Positions 44,123 to 53,335 of a DNA stretch of 64,000 nt are shown here, in pieces; the first letter of the stretch is position 1; each line of letters opens with the position of its first letter. Below the pieces are notes generated by a model, which worked only from the letters and a program-made list of their open reading frames with translations, made no database searches and was not told the origin of the DNA. The stretch covers positions 281,829 to 345,828 of the forward strand of contig NZ_JAJQRG010000005.1 in the NCBI RefSeq assembly GCF_021228235.1, given 5' to 3'. Source of the DNA: Pseudophaeobacter flagellatus. Lineage in GTDB: Bacteria > Pseudomonadota > Alphaproteobacteria > Rhodobacterales > Rhodobacteraceae. The position numbers and the translations under genes were made by a program.

Positions 44123-46114
44123 ATGGCCGCCAAAGATAACGACGACCGTAAGCCTGACGATCAGGACGCTGAAATCACGCTGGATATGAGCCAGACTGCG
44201 GTCAAGAAGATGATCGCTGAAGCCCGTGAAAAGGGCTACATCACCTATGATCAGCTGAACCAGGTGCTGCCGCCCGATCAGGTCAGCTCGGAGCAGATCG
44301 AAGATGTGATGTCGATGCTGTCCGAGATGGGCATCAATATTATCGAAGATGAAGAAGTCGACGAGGACGACCAGAAAGGGTCAACTGAACTGGTCTCTGC
44401 CGATAGCCCGCGTGAGGTTGCGGTTGCTGGCACCGCTTCGGAAAAACTGGACCGTACCGATGACCCCGTGCGCATGTACCTGCGCGAGATGGGCACCGTC
44501 GAACTGCTAAGCCGCGAAGGCGAAATCGCCATCGCCAAGCGGATCGAGGCCGGTCGCAACACCATGATTGCGGGCTTGTGCGAAAGCCCGCTGACCTTTC
44601 AGGCCATCACTATCTGGCATGACGAACTTCTGTCCGAAGACATTTTGCTGCGCGATGTGATCGACCTTGAGGCGACCTTTGGCAATCAGCTGGATGAAGA
44701 GGGCGAAGCGGCAGAACCGGTGGTGCCGGTAACGCCAGGGGCTGCTCCGGCTGCCCAGCCTGCCAAGGATACCGGACCCGAACTCGACGCGGATGGCAAT
44801 CCGATTGCCGATGACGATGAGGACGACGAAGACGAGCAGGCCAATATGTCCCTGGCCGCGATGGAAGCGGCGCTGAAGGACCGCGTGCTTACCACACTGG
44901 AGCGGATCTCCACCGATTTCTCCCAGCTGTCGGAAATGCAGGACAGCCGGATTTCGGCCACCCTGAATGAAGACGGCTCTTTCAGCAAAGGCGACGAGGC
45001 GACCTACCAGTCCCTGCGCTCTGAAATTGTTGAGCTGGTGAACGGGCTGCATCTGCACAACAACCGGATTGATGCGCTGATCGACCAGCTGTACGGCATC
45101 AACCGCCGGGTCATGCAGATTGACAGTGCCATGGTAAAGCTGGCCGACCAGGCCCGCATCAACCGTCGTGAATTTGTCGAGGCCTATCGCGGCCGCGAAC
45201 TTGATCCGAACTGGTTGGCGGAAATGGGCGAAAAGCCGGGCCGTGGCTGGCAGATGTTCATCGAGCGTTCGACCGAAAAGGTCGAAGAGCTGCGCGCCGA
45301 CATGGCGCAGGTGGGCCAGTATGTCGGTCTCGACATCTCGGAATTCCGCCGCATCGTGCAACAGGTTCAGAAGGGCGAAAAAGAAGCCCGTCAGGCCAAG
45401 AAGGAAATGGTCGAGGCCAACCTGCGCCTCGTGATCTCCATCGCCAAGAAATACACCAACCGCGGGCTGCAGTTCCTCGACCTCATTCAGGAAGGCAACA
45501 TCGGCCTGATGAAGGCGGTCGACAAGTTCGAATACCGTCGCGGTTACAAGTTCTCGACCTACGCCACATGGTGGATCCGTCAGGCGATCACTCGCTCGAT
45601 CGCGGATCAGGCGCGCACCATCCGTATTCCGGTGCATATGATCGAAACCATCAATAAGCTGGTCCGCACCGGTCGCCAGATGTTGCATGAAATCGGCCGC
45701 GAGCCGACCCCGGAAGAGCTGGCCGAAAAACTGCAGATGCCGCTCGAGAAGGTCCGCAAGGTGATGAAGATCGCCAAGGAGCCGATCTCTCTCGAAACCC
45801 CGATCGGCGACGAGGAAGACAGCCAGCTGGGCGATTTCATCGAGGACAAGAATGCCGTGCTGCCGCTGGACAGCGCCATTCAGGAAAACCTCAAGGAAAC
45901 GACCACACGGGTTCTGGCCTCGCTCACCCCGCGCGAAGAACGGGTTCTGCGGATGCGCTTTGGCATCGGGATGAACACCGATCATACGCTGGAAGAGGTC
46001 GGCCAGCAGTTCAGCGTGACCCGCGAACGGATCCGCCAGATTGAGGCCAAGGCGCTCAGGAAACTGAAGCACCCCAGCCGAAGCCGCAAGCTGCGCAGCT
46101 TCCTTGATCAATAA
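44123..46114 (+). CDS. rpoD: RNA polymerase primary sigma factor RpoD (sigma-70)
   Basis: A 663-residue housekeeping sigma factor. Region 1.1 lies in the first 80 residues, and region 1.2 begins at [21 protein letters not shown]. An acidic non-conserved stretch lies near 190-240. Regions 2.1-2.4 run from [21 protein letters not shown] to [19 protein letters not shown]. Region 4 is seen in [21 protein letters not shown]. The N-terminal acidic insert is typical. The long minus-strand frame here is a shadow. Confidence 0.97.
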   Translation: MAAKDNDDRKPDDQDAEITLDMSQTAVKKMIAEAREKGYITYDQLNQVLPPDQVSSEQIEDVMSMLSEMGINIIEDEEVDEDDQKGSTELVSADSPREVAVAGTASEKLDRTDDPVRMYLREMGTVELLSREGEIAIAKRIEAGRNTMIAGLCESPLTFQAITIWHDELLSEDILLRDVIDLEATFGNQLDEEGEAAEPVVPVTPGAAPAAQPAKDTGPELDADGNPIADDDEDDEDEQANMSLAAMEAALKDRVLTTLERISTDFSQLSEMQDSRISATLNEDGSFSKGDEATYQSLRSEIVELVNGLHLHNNRIDALIDQLYGINRRVMQIDSAMVKLADQARINRREFVEAYRGRELDPNWLAEMGEKPGRGWQMFIERSTEKVEELRADMAQVGQYVGLDISEFRRIVQQVQKGEKEARQAKKEMVEANLRLVISIAKKYTNRGLQFLDLIQEGNIGLMKAVDKFEYRRGYKFSTYATWWIRQAITRSIADQARTIRIPVHMIETINKLVRTGRQMLHEIGREPTPEELAEKLQMPLEKVRKVMKIAKEPISLETPIGDEEDSQLGDFIEDKNAVLPLDSAIQENLKETTTRVLASLTPREERVLRMRFGIGMNTDHTLEEVGQQFSVTRERIRQIEAKALRKLKHPSRSRKLRSFLDQ

Positions 46115-46121
46115 ATTCAGC

Positions 46122-46150
46122 AGGCGTTCCCGTTAGGGGGCGCCTTTTTT
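46122..46150 (+). terminator. Rho-independent terminator after rpoD
   Basis: A ten-base stem AGGCGTTCCC / GGGGGCGCCT with a GTTA loop and six Ts, eight bases after the stop. Confidence 0.9.
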
Positions 46151-46206
46151 CTATGAATACGAGCGCTAACGAGTAGGCTGGAATTAGGCTTCTCAATTGA
46201 AAGTGT

Positions 46207-46773
46207 TTGGCCGAGTTAGAAAACAGCCCTGCGTCACCGCCGGGCGTATCTGGGGATAGCTGCCTGAACGAGGTTGATACCCATATAGGCGTCTCAAGAC
46301 CTGAAGCAGAGCTTCCGGCTATAGACCTCATCGTCTTTGATGGGGAATGTGTGCTGTGTTCGCATTTCTTTCGCTTCATGCTGCGCCATGACAGGATGCA
46401 GCGCTTTTTCTTTGCCACGGCGCAGTCAGAACTGGGCCAGAGACTTTTCCGCGATCTTGGCCTGCCACAGGATGGGTTTGACACCATGCTGGTGGTTGTG
46501 GGTGGCCAGACCTATCAGCGGCTGGATGCCTTTGCGGCCGCAATGCGGGCTTTGCCGGGGGGCTGGCCTGTGCTGGGGATATGCCGTTTCTTGCCCTCCT
46601 GCGTTAAAGATTTGCTGTATCATGCTGTGGCCCGAAATCGGTATCGCCTGTTTGGCCGCAACAGCGCCTGTCTGGTGCCGGATGCAGATTTACAGGCACG
46701 GTTTCTCGATTGGTCCCCGGCAGGGGCGGTGCCGATGGCAAAGCCCGAGCACGGCAGAGACACCCTGAGTTAA
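46207..46773 (+). CDS. DUF393 thiol-disulfide oxidoreductase-like protein
   Basis: A 188-residue protein whose core begins IVFDGECVLCSHFFRF, the DxxCxxC signature of the DCC/DUF393 family, thought to be thiol-disulfide oxidoreductases. The conserved end of the domain is near ARNRYRLFGR. The start is uncertain: TTG at 46207 is the only initiator that keeps the core intact, with weak upstream signals. It lies after rpoD, and a hypothetical gene follows it. Confidence 0.8.
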   Translation: MAELENSPASPPGVSGDSCLNEVDTHIGVSRPEAELPAIDLIVFDGECVLCSHFFRFMLRHDRMQRFFFATAQSELGQRLFRDLGLPQDGFDTMLVVVGGQTYQRLDAFAAAMRALPGGWPVLGICRFLPSCVKDLLYHAVARNRYRLFGRNSACLVPDADLQARFLDWSPAGAVPMAKPEHGRDTLS

Positions 46774-46867
46774 CCATTCGTTAACCTTTCCCCTTGTCGC
46801 GGGGCCTTTGGCGCGTTTACACTCCTCTTGCACCTGTTGTCTTACACGCACCGCCTTTGGGGGACCG

Positions 46868-47185
46868 ATGTCTGCAAATCAAAATCTGACCACGGCGCTG
46901 GAAGCGCTGGAAGCGCTGGAAGATCAGCTCAGAACACTGCAAACTCTGACCAATGCCAATGAATTCATGGTTGCCGCGCTGAAAGAGCAGGGCGATGCCC
47001 TCAAGGCGATGGAGCCGGAACCGGCGCGCGATTTGCTGCGCTCGCAGGCGCGTGAACGGTTTGGCCAGGATCATGGCAGCGCCCCGGATGAGGCGGTTCT
47101 GAGTATCCTGGAGCAAAGCCTAGGCAAGGGGTTGGGCGCCGAAATCATCCCCTTTCCCGGCCCGGCTGCGCGTAAGGCGGACTAG
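46868..47185 (+). CDS. Hypothetical protein (105 aa)
   Basis: A 105-residue protein of unknown family with a repeated ALEALE stretch near the N-terminus (TALEALEALEDQLRTL) that reads as a short helical coiled coil, and a C-terminus ending IIPFPGPAARKAD. The ATG at 46868 is used; the frame upstream to 46808 has no support. It lies between the DUF393 gene and the secreted trio. Confidence 0.65.
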   Translation: MSANQNLTTALEALEALEDQLRTLQTLTNANEFMVAALKEQGDALKAMEPEPARDLLRSQARERFGQDHGSAPDEAVLSILEQSLGKGLGAEIIPFPGPAARKAD

Positions 47186-47344
47186 GGCCTGGGCTGCCCC
47201 CGACGGCGCCCCCTCCCAATGCCTCTTGGCGTGATGGCGCATTACGATGCGTATTTTCCCAGTCCTGCGTTGTTCCTTGGGGTGTTCCCCTTGGAACCCG
47301 CAGGCTGTTTTCCTATGTAGGAGGCAAGCAAGGGAAATTGATTG

Positions 47345-47755
47345 ATGAAAAAGCAACTTATTGCCACCGCTATGACGGCGGCCCTATTGGTGCCGGTCGG
47401 CGCTGATGCCTTTACCACACCGCGTGGCGTGCGGGTTAACCCCGTGGATGATGTGGTCTTTGAAGTCATTCCAAAGAGCTCTGGCAGCTTTGGCGATTTC
47501 TGGTGTGGCGCATCGGAATATGCCCGCCGGGTAAAGGGGGCGGGCTGGCGTGATCTGGTCTATGTGGTACGCGGGCGCGGCCAGAGTGTCACCACGGGGC
47601 GTCGTTCTGCAGCGCAATTCACCCTGTCGCCCGACAAGGTAGATGTCGCCCCGGCGCCACAGGGATGGCTGGCCCTGGGGATCAAGCCGGGCGATCGTAT
47701 GTCGGTGCAACAGGCCCGCAACTATTGTGACCAGTTCCCTGTTCGATATAACTGA
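47345..47755 (+). CDS. Small secreted protein, trio member 1
   Basis: A 136-residue protein with a signal peptide (about 1-22, ending GADA) and the mature pattern RVNPVDDVVFEVIPKSSG, then FWCGASEYARR, RRSAAQFTLSP and GDRMSVQQARNYC. The two later genes share this pattern, so the three form a tandem family. The pair of cysteines (WCG and NYC) is invariant and suggests a disulfide. Function is unknown. AGGAGG lies about 20 bases before the start. Confidence 0.75.
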   Translation: MKKQLIATAMTAALLVPVGADAFTTPRGVRVNPVDDVVFEVIPKSSGSFGDFWCGASEYARRVKGAGWRDLVYVVRGRGQSVTTGRRSAAQFTLSPDKVDVAPAPQGWLALGIKPGDRMSVQQARNYCDQFPVRYN

Positions 47756-47853
47756 TCAGGTCAAAAAGATGTTGAAATGATTTCGTCCGCCCTAAATGAT
47801 CTGCTGCAAGGGGGGCGGAGTAACGTGCCCCAGAGGGTGACTTGGGGGCTGTC

Positions 47854-48303
47854 ATGAAATGTGCCACAACAACGGCTGTCGGTTCAGGCCGTCGGTCAGT
47901 TCGCTTTAAAATGGCCTTGTGCTGCGCGGTTGGCTTGACCCTTGCTGCCCCGGCTGAGGCCTTTACCTCCAGAGACGGCAGCCGGGTCAACCCTGTATCA
48001 GAGGCGATCTTTGAGGTTATTCCGCGCAGTGGCGGCCCAGGGCGGCTGTATTGGTGCGGGGCGGGAGATTACGCCCGGCGCGCGCTAAAGGCCCCCTGGC
48101 AGGCACCGCTGACTATTTCCCGGGCACTTGCTGCAAGCAAGACAACAAACCGGCGCTCGGCGGTGCAGTTCACCCTGCAGCCTGCGCTGGTCAATGGTTT
48201 AGATGCGCGCCCATATGGCAACGTCAATGGGTTGGCGCGGGGGGATACCATGTCGGTGCGCGATGCGTTTGACCTTTGCAATCAGTTGCCGGTTGGGTTT
48301 TGA
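47854..48303 (+). CDS. Small secreted protein, trio member 2
   Basis: A 149-residue protein with a longer N-terminus and a signal segment (MALCCAVGLTLAAPAEA) at about 20-36. The mature part repeats RVNPVSEAIFEVIPRSGG, YWCGAGDYARR, RRSAVQFTLQP and GDTMSVRDAFDLC. It is the closest of the three to trio member 1. An alternative start is at the internal Met (MALCC). Function is unknown. Confidence 0.72.
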   Translation: MKCATTTAVGSGRRSVRFKMALCCAVGLTLAAPAEAFTSRDGSRVNPVSEAIFEVIPRSGGPGRLYWCGAGDYARRALKAPWQAPLTISRALAASKTTNRRSAVQFTLQPALVNGLDARPYGNVNGLARGDTMSVRDAFDLCNQLPVGF

Positions 48304-48415
48304 TGGCTGGCATGATGGGCAAAGAGGCAGGGGGCGTTGGGCGCATGTGCGATCTGGTCCGATACCGATCTGTCACCAACTGGCGTGATGCCAAGGGGGA
48401 GCTGTGAGAAACAAC

Positions 48416-48847
48416 ATGCGAACTAGGCTGCGCAAAGGCACAGCACGAGCGGCTATCCTGCTTTTTCTGGCCGGGGTTCCGATGGGGGCGCAGGCCTGGT
48501 GGGCCTGGAACCGACATGAGGTCTTTCCGGTTTCTGATGGTGTCTGGGAGGTTGTCAGCCAGGTTGGATCTGGGGCGCAGGATTATTGGTGTGGTATCGG
48601 TGATTTTGCCCTGCGCGAGCTGCGCACCAAGGCAACCCAGCGGATTTACATCTGGCAAGGCATTGGGCCTTCGGTGACCCGACCAAAGCGCAAATCGGTT
48701 CAGTTTTCGCTGACGCCGCCACCGGGCAGCGACACCCAGCCGCGCCTATCGCTGAGCGTGAAGGCCGTTGGTGACAACCTGAATGCGGCGACGGCGCGCA
48801 ACTATTGCACCGACCGGCTAGAAGATCTGTTCTACCCTATTAACTGA
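48416..48847 (+). CDS. Small secreted protein, trio member 3
   Basis: A 143-residue diverged member with a signal segment (AAILLFLAGVPMGAQA) and the weaker equivalents FPVSDGVWEVV, YWCGIGDFAL, KRKSVQFSLTP and ARNYC. The two cysteines are kept, but the RVNPV element has become EVFPV. The GTG at 48404 (MRNN) is an alternative start. Function is unknown. Confidence 0.7.
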   Translation: MRTRLRKGTARAAILLFLAGVPMGAQAWWAWNRHEVFPVSDGVWEVVSQVGSGAQDYWCGIGDFALRELRTKATQRIYIWQGIGPSVTRPKRKSVQFSLTPPPGSDTQPRLSLSVKAVGDNLNAATARNYCTDRLEDLFYPIN

Positions 48848-48873
48848 CAGCGCGCCCGGGGCAGTTCTGTAGC

Positions 48874-49296
48874 ATGCAGCATGAATTTGAAATCCGCACC
48901 CAGGGGCCCGGTCTCTATGAACTCACCGCTGATCTGCGGCGCTGGCTGGCCAGTGTTGGGGGGCTGAGTTCGGGGCTGCTGACCCTGTTTGTGCGCCATA
49001 CCTCCTGTTCGCTTCTGATCCAAGAAAACGCCGACCCCGAGGTGCAGACAGATCTGCAGGCCTTTTTTACCCGGCTTGTGCCACCCTCGGATCATCCCTC
49101 GATGGGCTATCTGCGCCATACCTATGAAGGCCCCGACGATATGCCCGCCCATATCAAGGCGGCGATGATGCCGGTGAGCCTGTCTATCCCGATCAGCGAC
49201 GGCACCCTGGGCCTGGGCGCCTGGCAGGGCGTCTATCTGTTTGAACACCGCCAAGCGCCCCACCAGCGCAAAATTCTGGCGCATCTCAGCGCGTAA
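48874..49296 (+). CDS. YjbQ/UPF0047 family protein
   Basis: A 140-residue protein of the YjbQ family (secondary thiamine-phosphate synthase-like). The signature block LLTLFVRHTSCSLLIQENADPEV and the later SLSIPISDGTLGLGAWQGVYLFEHR are characteristic. E. coli YjbQ has weak thiamine phosphate synthase activity; the natural role is not settled. It lies between the trio and nrdR. Confidence 0.87.
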   Translation: MQHEFEIRTQGPGLYELTADLRRWLASVGGLSSGLLTLFVRHTSCSLLIQENADPEVQTDLQAFFTRLVPPSDHPSMGYLRHTYEGPDDMPAHIKAAMMPVSLSIPISDGTLGLGAWQGVYLFEHRQAPHQRKILAHLSA

Positions 49297-49416
49297 CTTG
49301 GCTGATTTAGCGGTTGAATTTCCCCTCTACCCAATTCCTAGCGTCTGCCCTATAGTTGTGGATAAATGTGCGCAACTAAGCACAATTAACGGGTATTGGG
49401 ATAAGGGGATCGGCAA

Positions 49417-49881
49417 ATGCGCTGTCCGTTTTGCGGGAATATCGACACTCAAGTAAAGGACTCGCGTCCCGCCGAGGATCATGTTTCGATCCGTCGGCGC
49501 AGGTTTTGTCCGGCCTGTGGCGGCCGCTTCACGACCTATGAACGGGTGCAGTTGCGCGATTTGGTCGTGGTGAAAACCAACGGTAAGCGGGAAGATTTTG
49601 ACCGGGACAAACTTGAACGCTCGATCCGTATTTCAATGCAGAAACGCCCCATCGACCCAGAGCGGATCGACCAGATGATCTCTGGTATTGTCCGGCGGTT
49701 GGAAAGCATGGGCGAGACGGATATCTCTTCCAGCAAGATTGGTGAAATCGTGATGGAAGCCTTGGCCCGGATTGATACGGTGGCCTATGTGCGCTTTGCC
49801 AGCGTTTACAAGAATTTCCAGGCTGCGGATGATTTCGAAGATTTTGTTCATGAACTGCGCCCGGATGCCCCCGGTGATTAA
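49417..49881 (+). CDS. nrdR: Transcriptional repressor NrdR
   Basis: A 154-residue regulator of ribonucleotide reductase genes. The zinc ribbon is CPFCG / CPACG (residues 3-34) and the ATP-cone follows (residues about 49-139; [20 protein letters not shown]). In alphaproteobacteria it commonly heads the riboflavin gene cluster, as here. Confidence 0.95.
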   Translation: MRCPFCGNIDTQVKDSRPAEDHVSIRRRRFCPACGGRFTTYERVQLRDLVVVKTNGKREDFDRDKLERSIRISMQKRPIDPERIDQMISGIVRRLESMGETDISSSKIGEIVMEALARIDTVAYVRFASVYKNFQAADDFEDFVHELRPDAPGD

Positions 49882-50066
49882 TAGGGGCTAAGACGGCTGA
49901 CGCCGACGACACGCAGCAGGCCCAGGGCTTGCTGCGTTTTTTCTGCGGGCTATTGTTACCCGTATGATCCGGTTGCAGGGGCGGTGAAATACTGCTGGGT
50001 GCTGCACTTCTCATCACTGGGGTGTGGGGCTATGTAGGGGCAAGATCAGAAATAGGCGGTGATCAG

Positions 50067-51164
50067 ATGGCAGATACAGATACACGGTATATGGCGTTGG
50101 CGCTGTCGTTGGGGCGGCGGGGGCAGGGCAATTGCTGGCCCAACCCGGCGGTTGGCTGTGTGCTGGTACGCGAGGGATGGATTGTCGGCCGCGGCTGGAC
50201 CCAGCCCGGAGGTCGCCCCCATGCTGAGGTCGAGGCACTGATCCAGGCCGGAGAACTAGCGCGAGGGGCCACCGCCTATGTCACGCTGGAGCCCTGTTCG
50301 CATCAGGGCAAATCACCCCCCTGCGCCGAAGCGTTGATCAAGGCGGGGATTTCGCGACTGGTCGCGGCAGTTGGCGATAGTGATCCACGGGTTTCAGGCC
50401 AGGGGTTCGAAAGGCTGCGCCAGGCCGGGATCGAGGTCACTGTCGGGGTTCTGGCAGAGGAGGCCGCCCGCGATCATGCTGGGTTTTTCTTCAAGACGGA
50501 ACTGGGCCGCCCACTGGTGACGCTGAAGCTGGCCAGCAGTTTTGATGGCCGTATCGCCACAGGATCCGGCCAGAGCAAATGGATCACCGGTCCCGAGGCC
50601 CGCCGCGAAGTCCATGCCATGCGGGCGCGTCATGATGCGGTCATGGTAGGGGCTGGTACGGCGCGGGCGGATGATCCATCACTGACGGTGCGCGATCTTG
50701 GGGTTGCCCATCAGCCGGTGCGGGTGGTGGTGTCACGGAACCTCGATCTGCCGCTGATCAGCCAATTGGCGACCTCTGCCGCCGAGGTGCCGCTGTGGCT
50801 ATGCCATGGGGCGGGCGCTGATGTTGAACGCAGGCAGGCCTGGGAGGGGCTTGGCGCGCGGCTGCTGCCCTGTGCCAGCCGTGGTGTTCAGCTGGATCCA
50901 CAGGATCTATTGCAGCAGCTGGGCTATGCCGGTCTGACGCGGCTCTTTTGTGAAGGTGGCAGCGCGCTTGCGGCCTCGCTCCTGGCTTTTGATCTGGTGG
51001 ATGAGCTGATCGGCTTTACCGCTGGGCTGGGTATTGGCGCAGAAGGTCTGCCGTCGATTGGTGCGCTGGGGCTGCACAGTCTGGAGGCTGCAAGCCGGTT
51101 TGATCTGATTGAGACCCGGGCGGTTGGGGGCGATGTGCTACATCGCTGGCGCCGCCCGACCTGA
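50067..51164 (+). CDS. ribD: Riboflavin biosynthesis deaminase/reductase RibD
   Basis: A 365-residue bifunctional enzyme. The N-terminal deaminase (about 1-145) has the zinc motif HAEVEAL and PCSHQGKSPPC. The C-terminal reductase (about 148-360) includes KLASSFDGRIAT and FCEGGSALAASLL. It carries out steps two and three of riboflavin synthesis. The ATG at 50067 has AGGCGG nearby. The riboflavin synthase gene, normally next, is 4.9 kb away, behind the capsule genes on the other strand. Confidence 0.94.
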   Translation: MADTDTRYMALALSLGRRGQGNCWPNPAVGCVLVREGWIVGRGWTQPGGRPHAEVEALIQAGELARGATAYVTLEPCSHQGKSPPCAEALIKAGISRLVAAVGDSDPRVSGQGFERLRQAGIEVTVGVLAEEAARDHAGFFFKTELGRPLVTLKLASSFDGRIATGSGQSKWITGPEARREVHAMRARHDAVMVGAGTARADDPSLTVRDLGVAHQPVRVVVSRNLDLPLISQLATSAAEVPLWLCHGAGADVERRQAWEGLGARLLPCASRGVQLDPQDLLQQLGYAGLTRLFCEGGSALAASLLAFDLVDELIGFTAGLGIGAEGLPSIGALGLHSLEAASRFDLIETRAVGGDVLHRWRRPT

Positions 51165-51285
51165 CACTGCCCCGCCTGCTCCGAGGTGACGGCTACCGCA
51201 TCACAGCCGCTAGGGCATGTCGGGCAAAAGAGGGGATCGGTTTTGCCCATCCAAAACATATGAAATCAAATGAAGGCGGCAAGCT

Positions 51286-53331
51286 TTAGCCGCGTCGCCA
51301 TAGATGCGCATAGGTGGCAAAGGCCCCTTGCAGTTTGGCCAGCCCCCGGTTGCCCAGTCCAGGTTGTGGCAGGGCGCCAGATATCAGTCGCTCGACCACC
51401 ACTTCGGGGGGGCAGGGCTGACGGGTGACTGGATCAAAATAGCGCGGATAATCAATCAGCACCGCATGTGCCAGCCCCAACAGATCTGGGCGGGCCTGGC
51501 GCCAGGGCGGGGCGGGGCGGTGGTCGTGTGTCAGCCCCCAGCCGGCATAAAAGGGCAGGCCCAGGGTGGTCACCTTGACGCCGCGCAGCAGCGCTTCAAA
51601 CCCTAGCAAAGAGGTCATGGTCCAGACCTCCTGCACCACATCCAGCAGCGCCATGGCATCGCAGTTGCTGGCTACCACATCGGCTAGCCCCTCGGGGATC
51701 CCTTGTGCCATCAGGCCGCCGTTGCGCAGGCCTGCTTCGACATCGGGATGGGGTTTGTAGATGATGACGGCCTTTGGGTTGGCCTTACGGGTGGCGCGCA
51801 GCAGGGCCAGGTTGGTATTGATGCGGCTACATCCGGCAGTGATCGAAGCATCGTCTTCCACCTGACCTGGCACCAGAATGCGATGCCCGGCGGGCAGATC
51901 GGGTAGGTCGGTCTGGATGTCGGGCAGGTTGTATTTTGACAGGCTGTGGCGGATCAGTTGCTGGATCAGGGCTTCGGCGCGTAGGGCCTCCGCCGGGCCA
52001 AGATCGGCGCGTTGCGTGATCAGGTCATCCAAATCACAGGGCTGCTGTGGATCGTAGTAGATACCCTGCCGGTCCACGACCAACGAGAGCGGCGGCACCA
52101 GATCCGCCCCCAACCCGCGCGAGCGCAGAAAGCCATCCTCGACCCGGCTTGCCCCGGCATGGATTTCGGCATCGGCCTTACTGGCCCAGACCATCCAGTT
52201 GCGGCCGGTCTTGCGCGCGGTTTCGCAGTCATCGGTGAAATGTAGCTTTTTGTACTGGCCAAAGAAGCCCTGCAGCGGTTTGCGCTTCCACAGCCGCATG
52301 CCCGAGGCGCTCCAGCCGACGCGATCCTGACGCCAGGCACGGGTGCGGGCCTCCAGCATGTCGATCACCCGCTCCAGTTGGCAAAGCTGATCGGTAAAGG
52401 GATCGTACCAGGTTGGATAGAGAAACATCGCTGCGGAAAACAATTGCGCCCGCGTCAGCCTGCGTTGGCGGCGCGCCAGGGGCTCTTCGTCTTCGGTCAG
52501 ACCCCAGCCGGCATAGAAGGGCTGGCCAAAGACGCGGGGCCTGTGCCCGGCCAGGATGGCCTCAAACCCCAGCTGTGATGAAACGGTATAGACTGCAATC
52601 GCCCCTTCCAGCAGCGGCCAGGGGGAGATTGGTGCGCTGAACATCTCTATCCGGCCCTGGGTGTCTTTGGTGGTGAAATGCCCCGGTCTCTTGCCCGCAG
52701 CTGTTTCCGGGTGGGTCTTGATCAGAATGCGCGCGCCGGGGTGTTCCTGCTGCGCAAAGACCAGCATCTCGCAAAAACGGGCACGGTTGGCCTTGGAGGC
52801 GGTCACGGATGCATCGCCGCGCAGCTGGTCCACCACCAGAACATATCCGGGATCCGGCACCGGGGCATTGGCGGAAAAGGCGTTGTATTTGCTTAGGTGG
52901 GCGTCTTCTATGCGGCCAATGGCGTTGCGGGCCCGGCGCATCATCTGGCTGTCGTCCAGTGGGTGCGTGGCCAGGATATCTTCCAGGTCAGAGGGCTGAG
53001 CTGGGTCAAAATGCACTCCCTTGCGATCCAACAGCAGCCCCAGGGGGGGCTCTTTGCTGGCGCGGGCCGGGTGGATCGAGCGCAGGAAGGCATCTTCGAC
53101 ATGCAGCAGGCTGACGCCGCGCTTCTCGGCGATGGCTCGGCCGCGATGGGCGGTGGGAGAGTTGCCCCAGATGCCGATCAGGTCGTCTTGCTGGGGCAGG
53201 CCCAGGCGGGTGTGATAGCCCGCCAGATCCAGAATGCGCCGAATTCGCGGCTGGGTGATAAAGCCACCATTGTAAACAAAAAGCCGGGAGCCTTGGCTCC
53301 CGGCTTGGGGTCTGTCTGTCGGGCTGGTCAT
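51286..53331 (-). CDS. kpsC: Capsule polysaccharide beta-Kdo transferase KpsC
   Basis: A 681-residue protein with two related glycosyltransferase-like halves, each containing a FYAGWGLT signature (GWGLTEDEEPLARRQR at about 265 and GWGLTHDHRPAP at about 595) and conserved HVEDAFLRS / VEDGFLRSRGL blocks. KpsC adds Kdo residues that anchor group 2-type capsules. The ATG at 53331 starts four bases from the end of the OPX gene. A terminator-like hairpin with a T tract lies in codons about 9-20. Confidence 0.9.
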   Translation of the reverse strand: MTSPTDRPQAGSQGSRLFVYNGGFITQPRIRRILDLAGYHTRLGLPQQDDLIGIWGNSPTAHRGRAIAEKRGVSLLHVEDAFLRSIHPARASKEPPLGLLLDRKGVHFDPAQPSDLEDILATHPLDDSQMMRRARNAIGRIEDAHLSKYNAFSANAPVPDPGYVLVVDQLRGDASVTASKANRARFCEMLVFAQQEHPGARILIKTHPETAAGKRPGHFTTKDTQGRIEMFSAPISPWPLLEGAIAVYTVSSQLGFEAILAGHRPRVFGQPFYAGWGLTEDEEPLARRQRRLTRAQLFSAAMFLYPTWYDPFTDQLCQLERVIDMLEARTRAWRQDRVGWSASGMRLWKRKPLQGFFGQYKKLHFTDDCETARKTGRNWMVWASKADAEIHAGASRVEDGFLRSRGLGADLVPPLSLVVDRQGIYYDPQQPCDLDDLITQRADLGPAEALRAEALIQQLIRHSLSKYNLPDIQTDLPDLPAGHRILVPGQVEDDASITAGCSRINTNLALLRATRKANPKAVIIYKPHPDVEAGLRNGGLMAQGIPEGLADVVASNCDAMALLDVVQEVWTMTSLLGFEALLRGVKVTTLGLPFYAGWGLTHDHRPAPPWRQARPDLLGLAHAVLIDYPRYFDPVTRQPCPPEVVVERLISGALPQPGLGNRGLAKLQGAFATYAHLWRRG
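53277..53305 (-). terminator. Terminator-like hairpin inside the 5' end of kpsC
   Basis: AGCCGGGAGCC (53282-53292) and GGCTCCCGGCT (53295-53305) form a perfect 11-base inverted repeat with a two-base spacer. It is followed on the minus strand by TTTTTGTTT (53277-53273 onward). It lies within codons about 9-20 of kpsC, downstream of the OPX gene in the direction of transcription. Confidence 0.75.
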
Positions 53332-53335
53332 GTGT

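Noticed and set aside
44507..46111. A 534-codon minus-strand frame over rpoD
   Set aside because: It is a shadow of the highly conserved rpoD reading frame.
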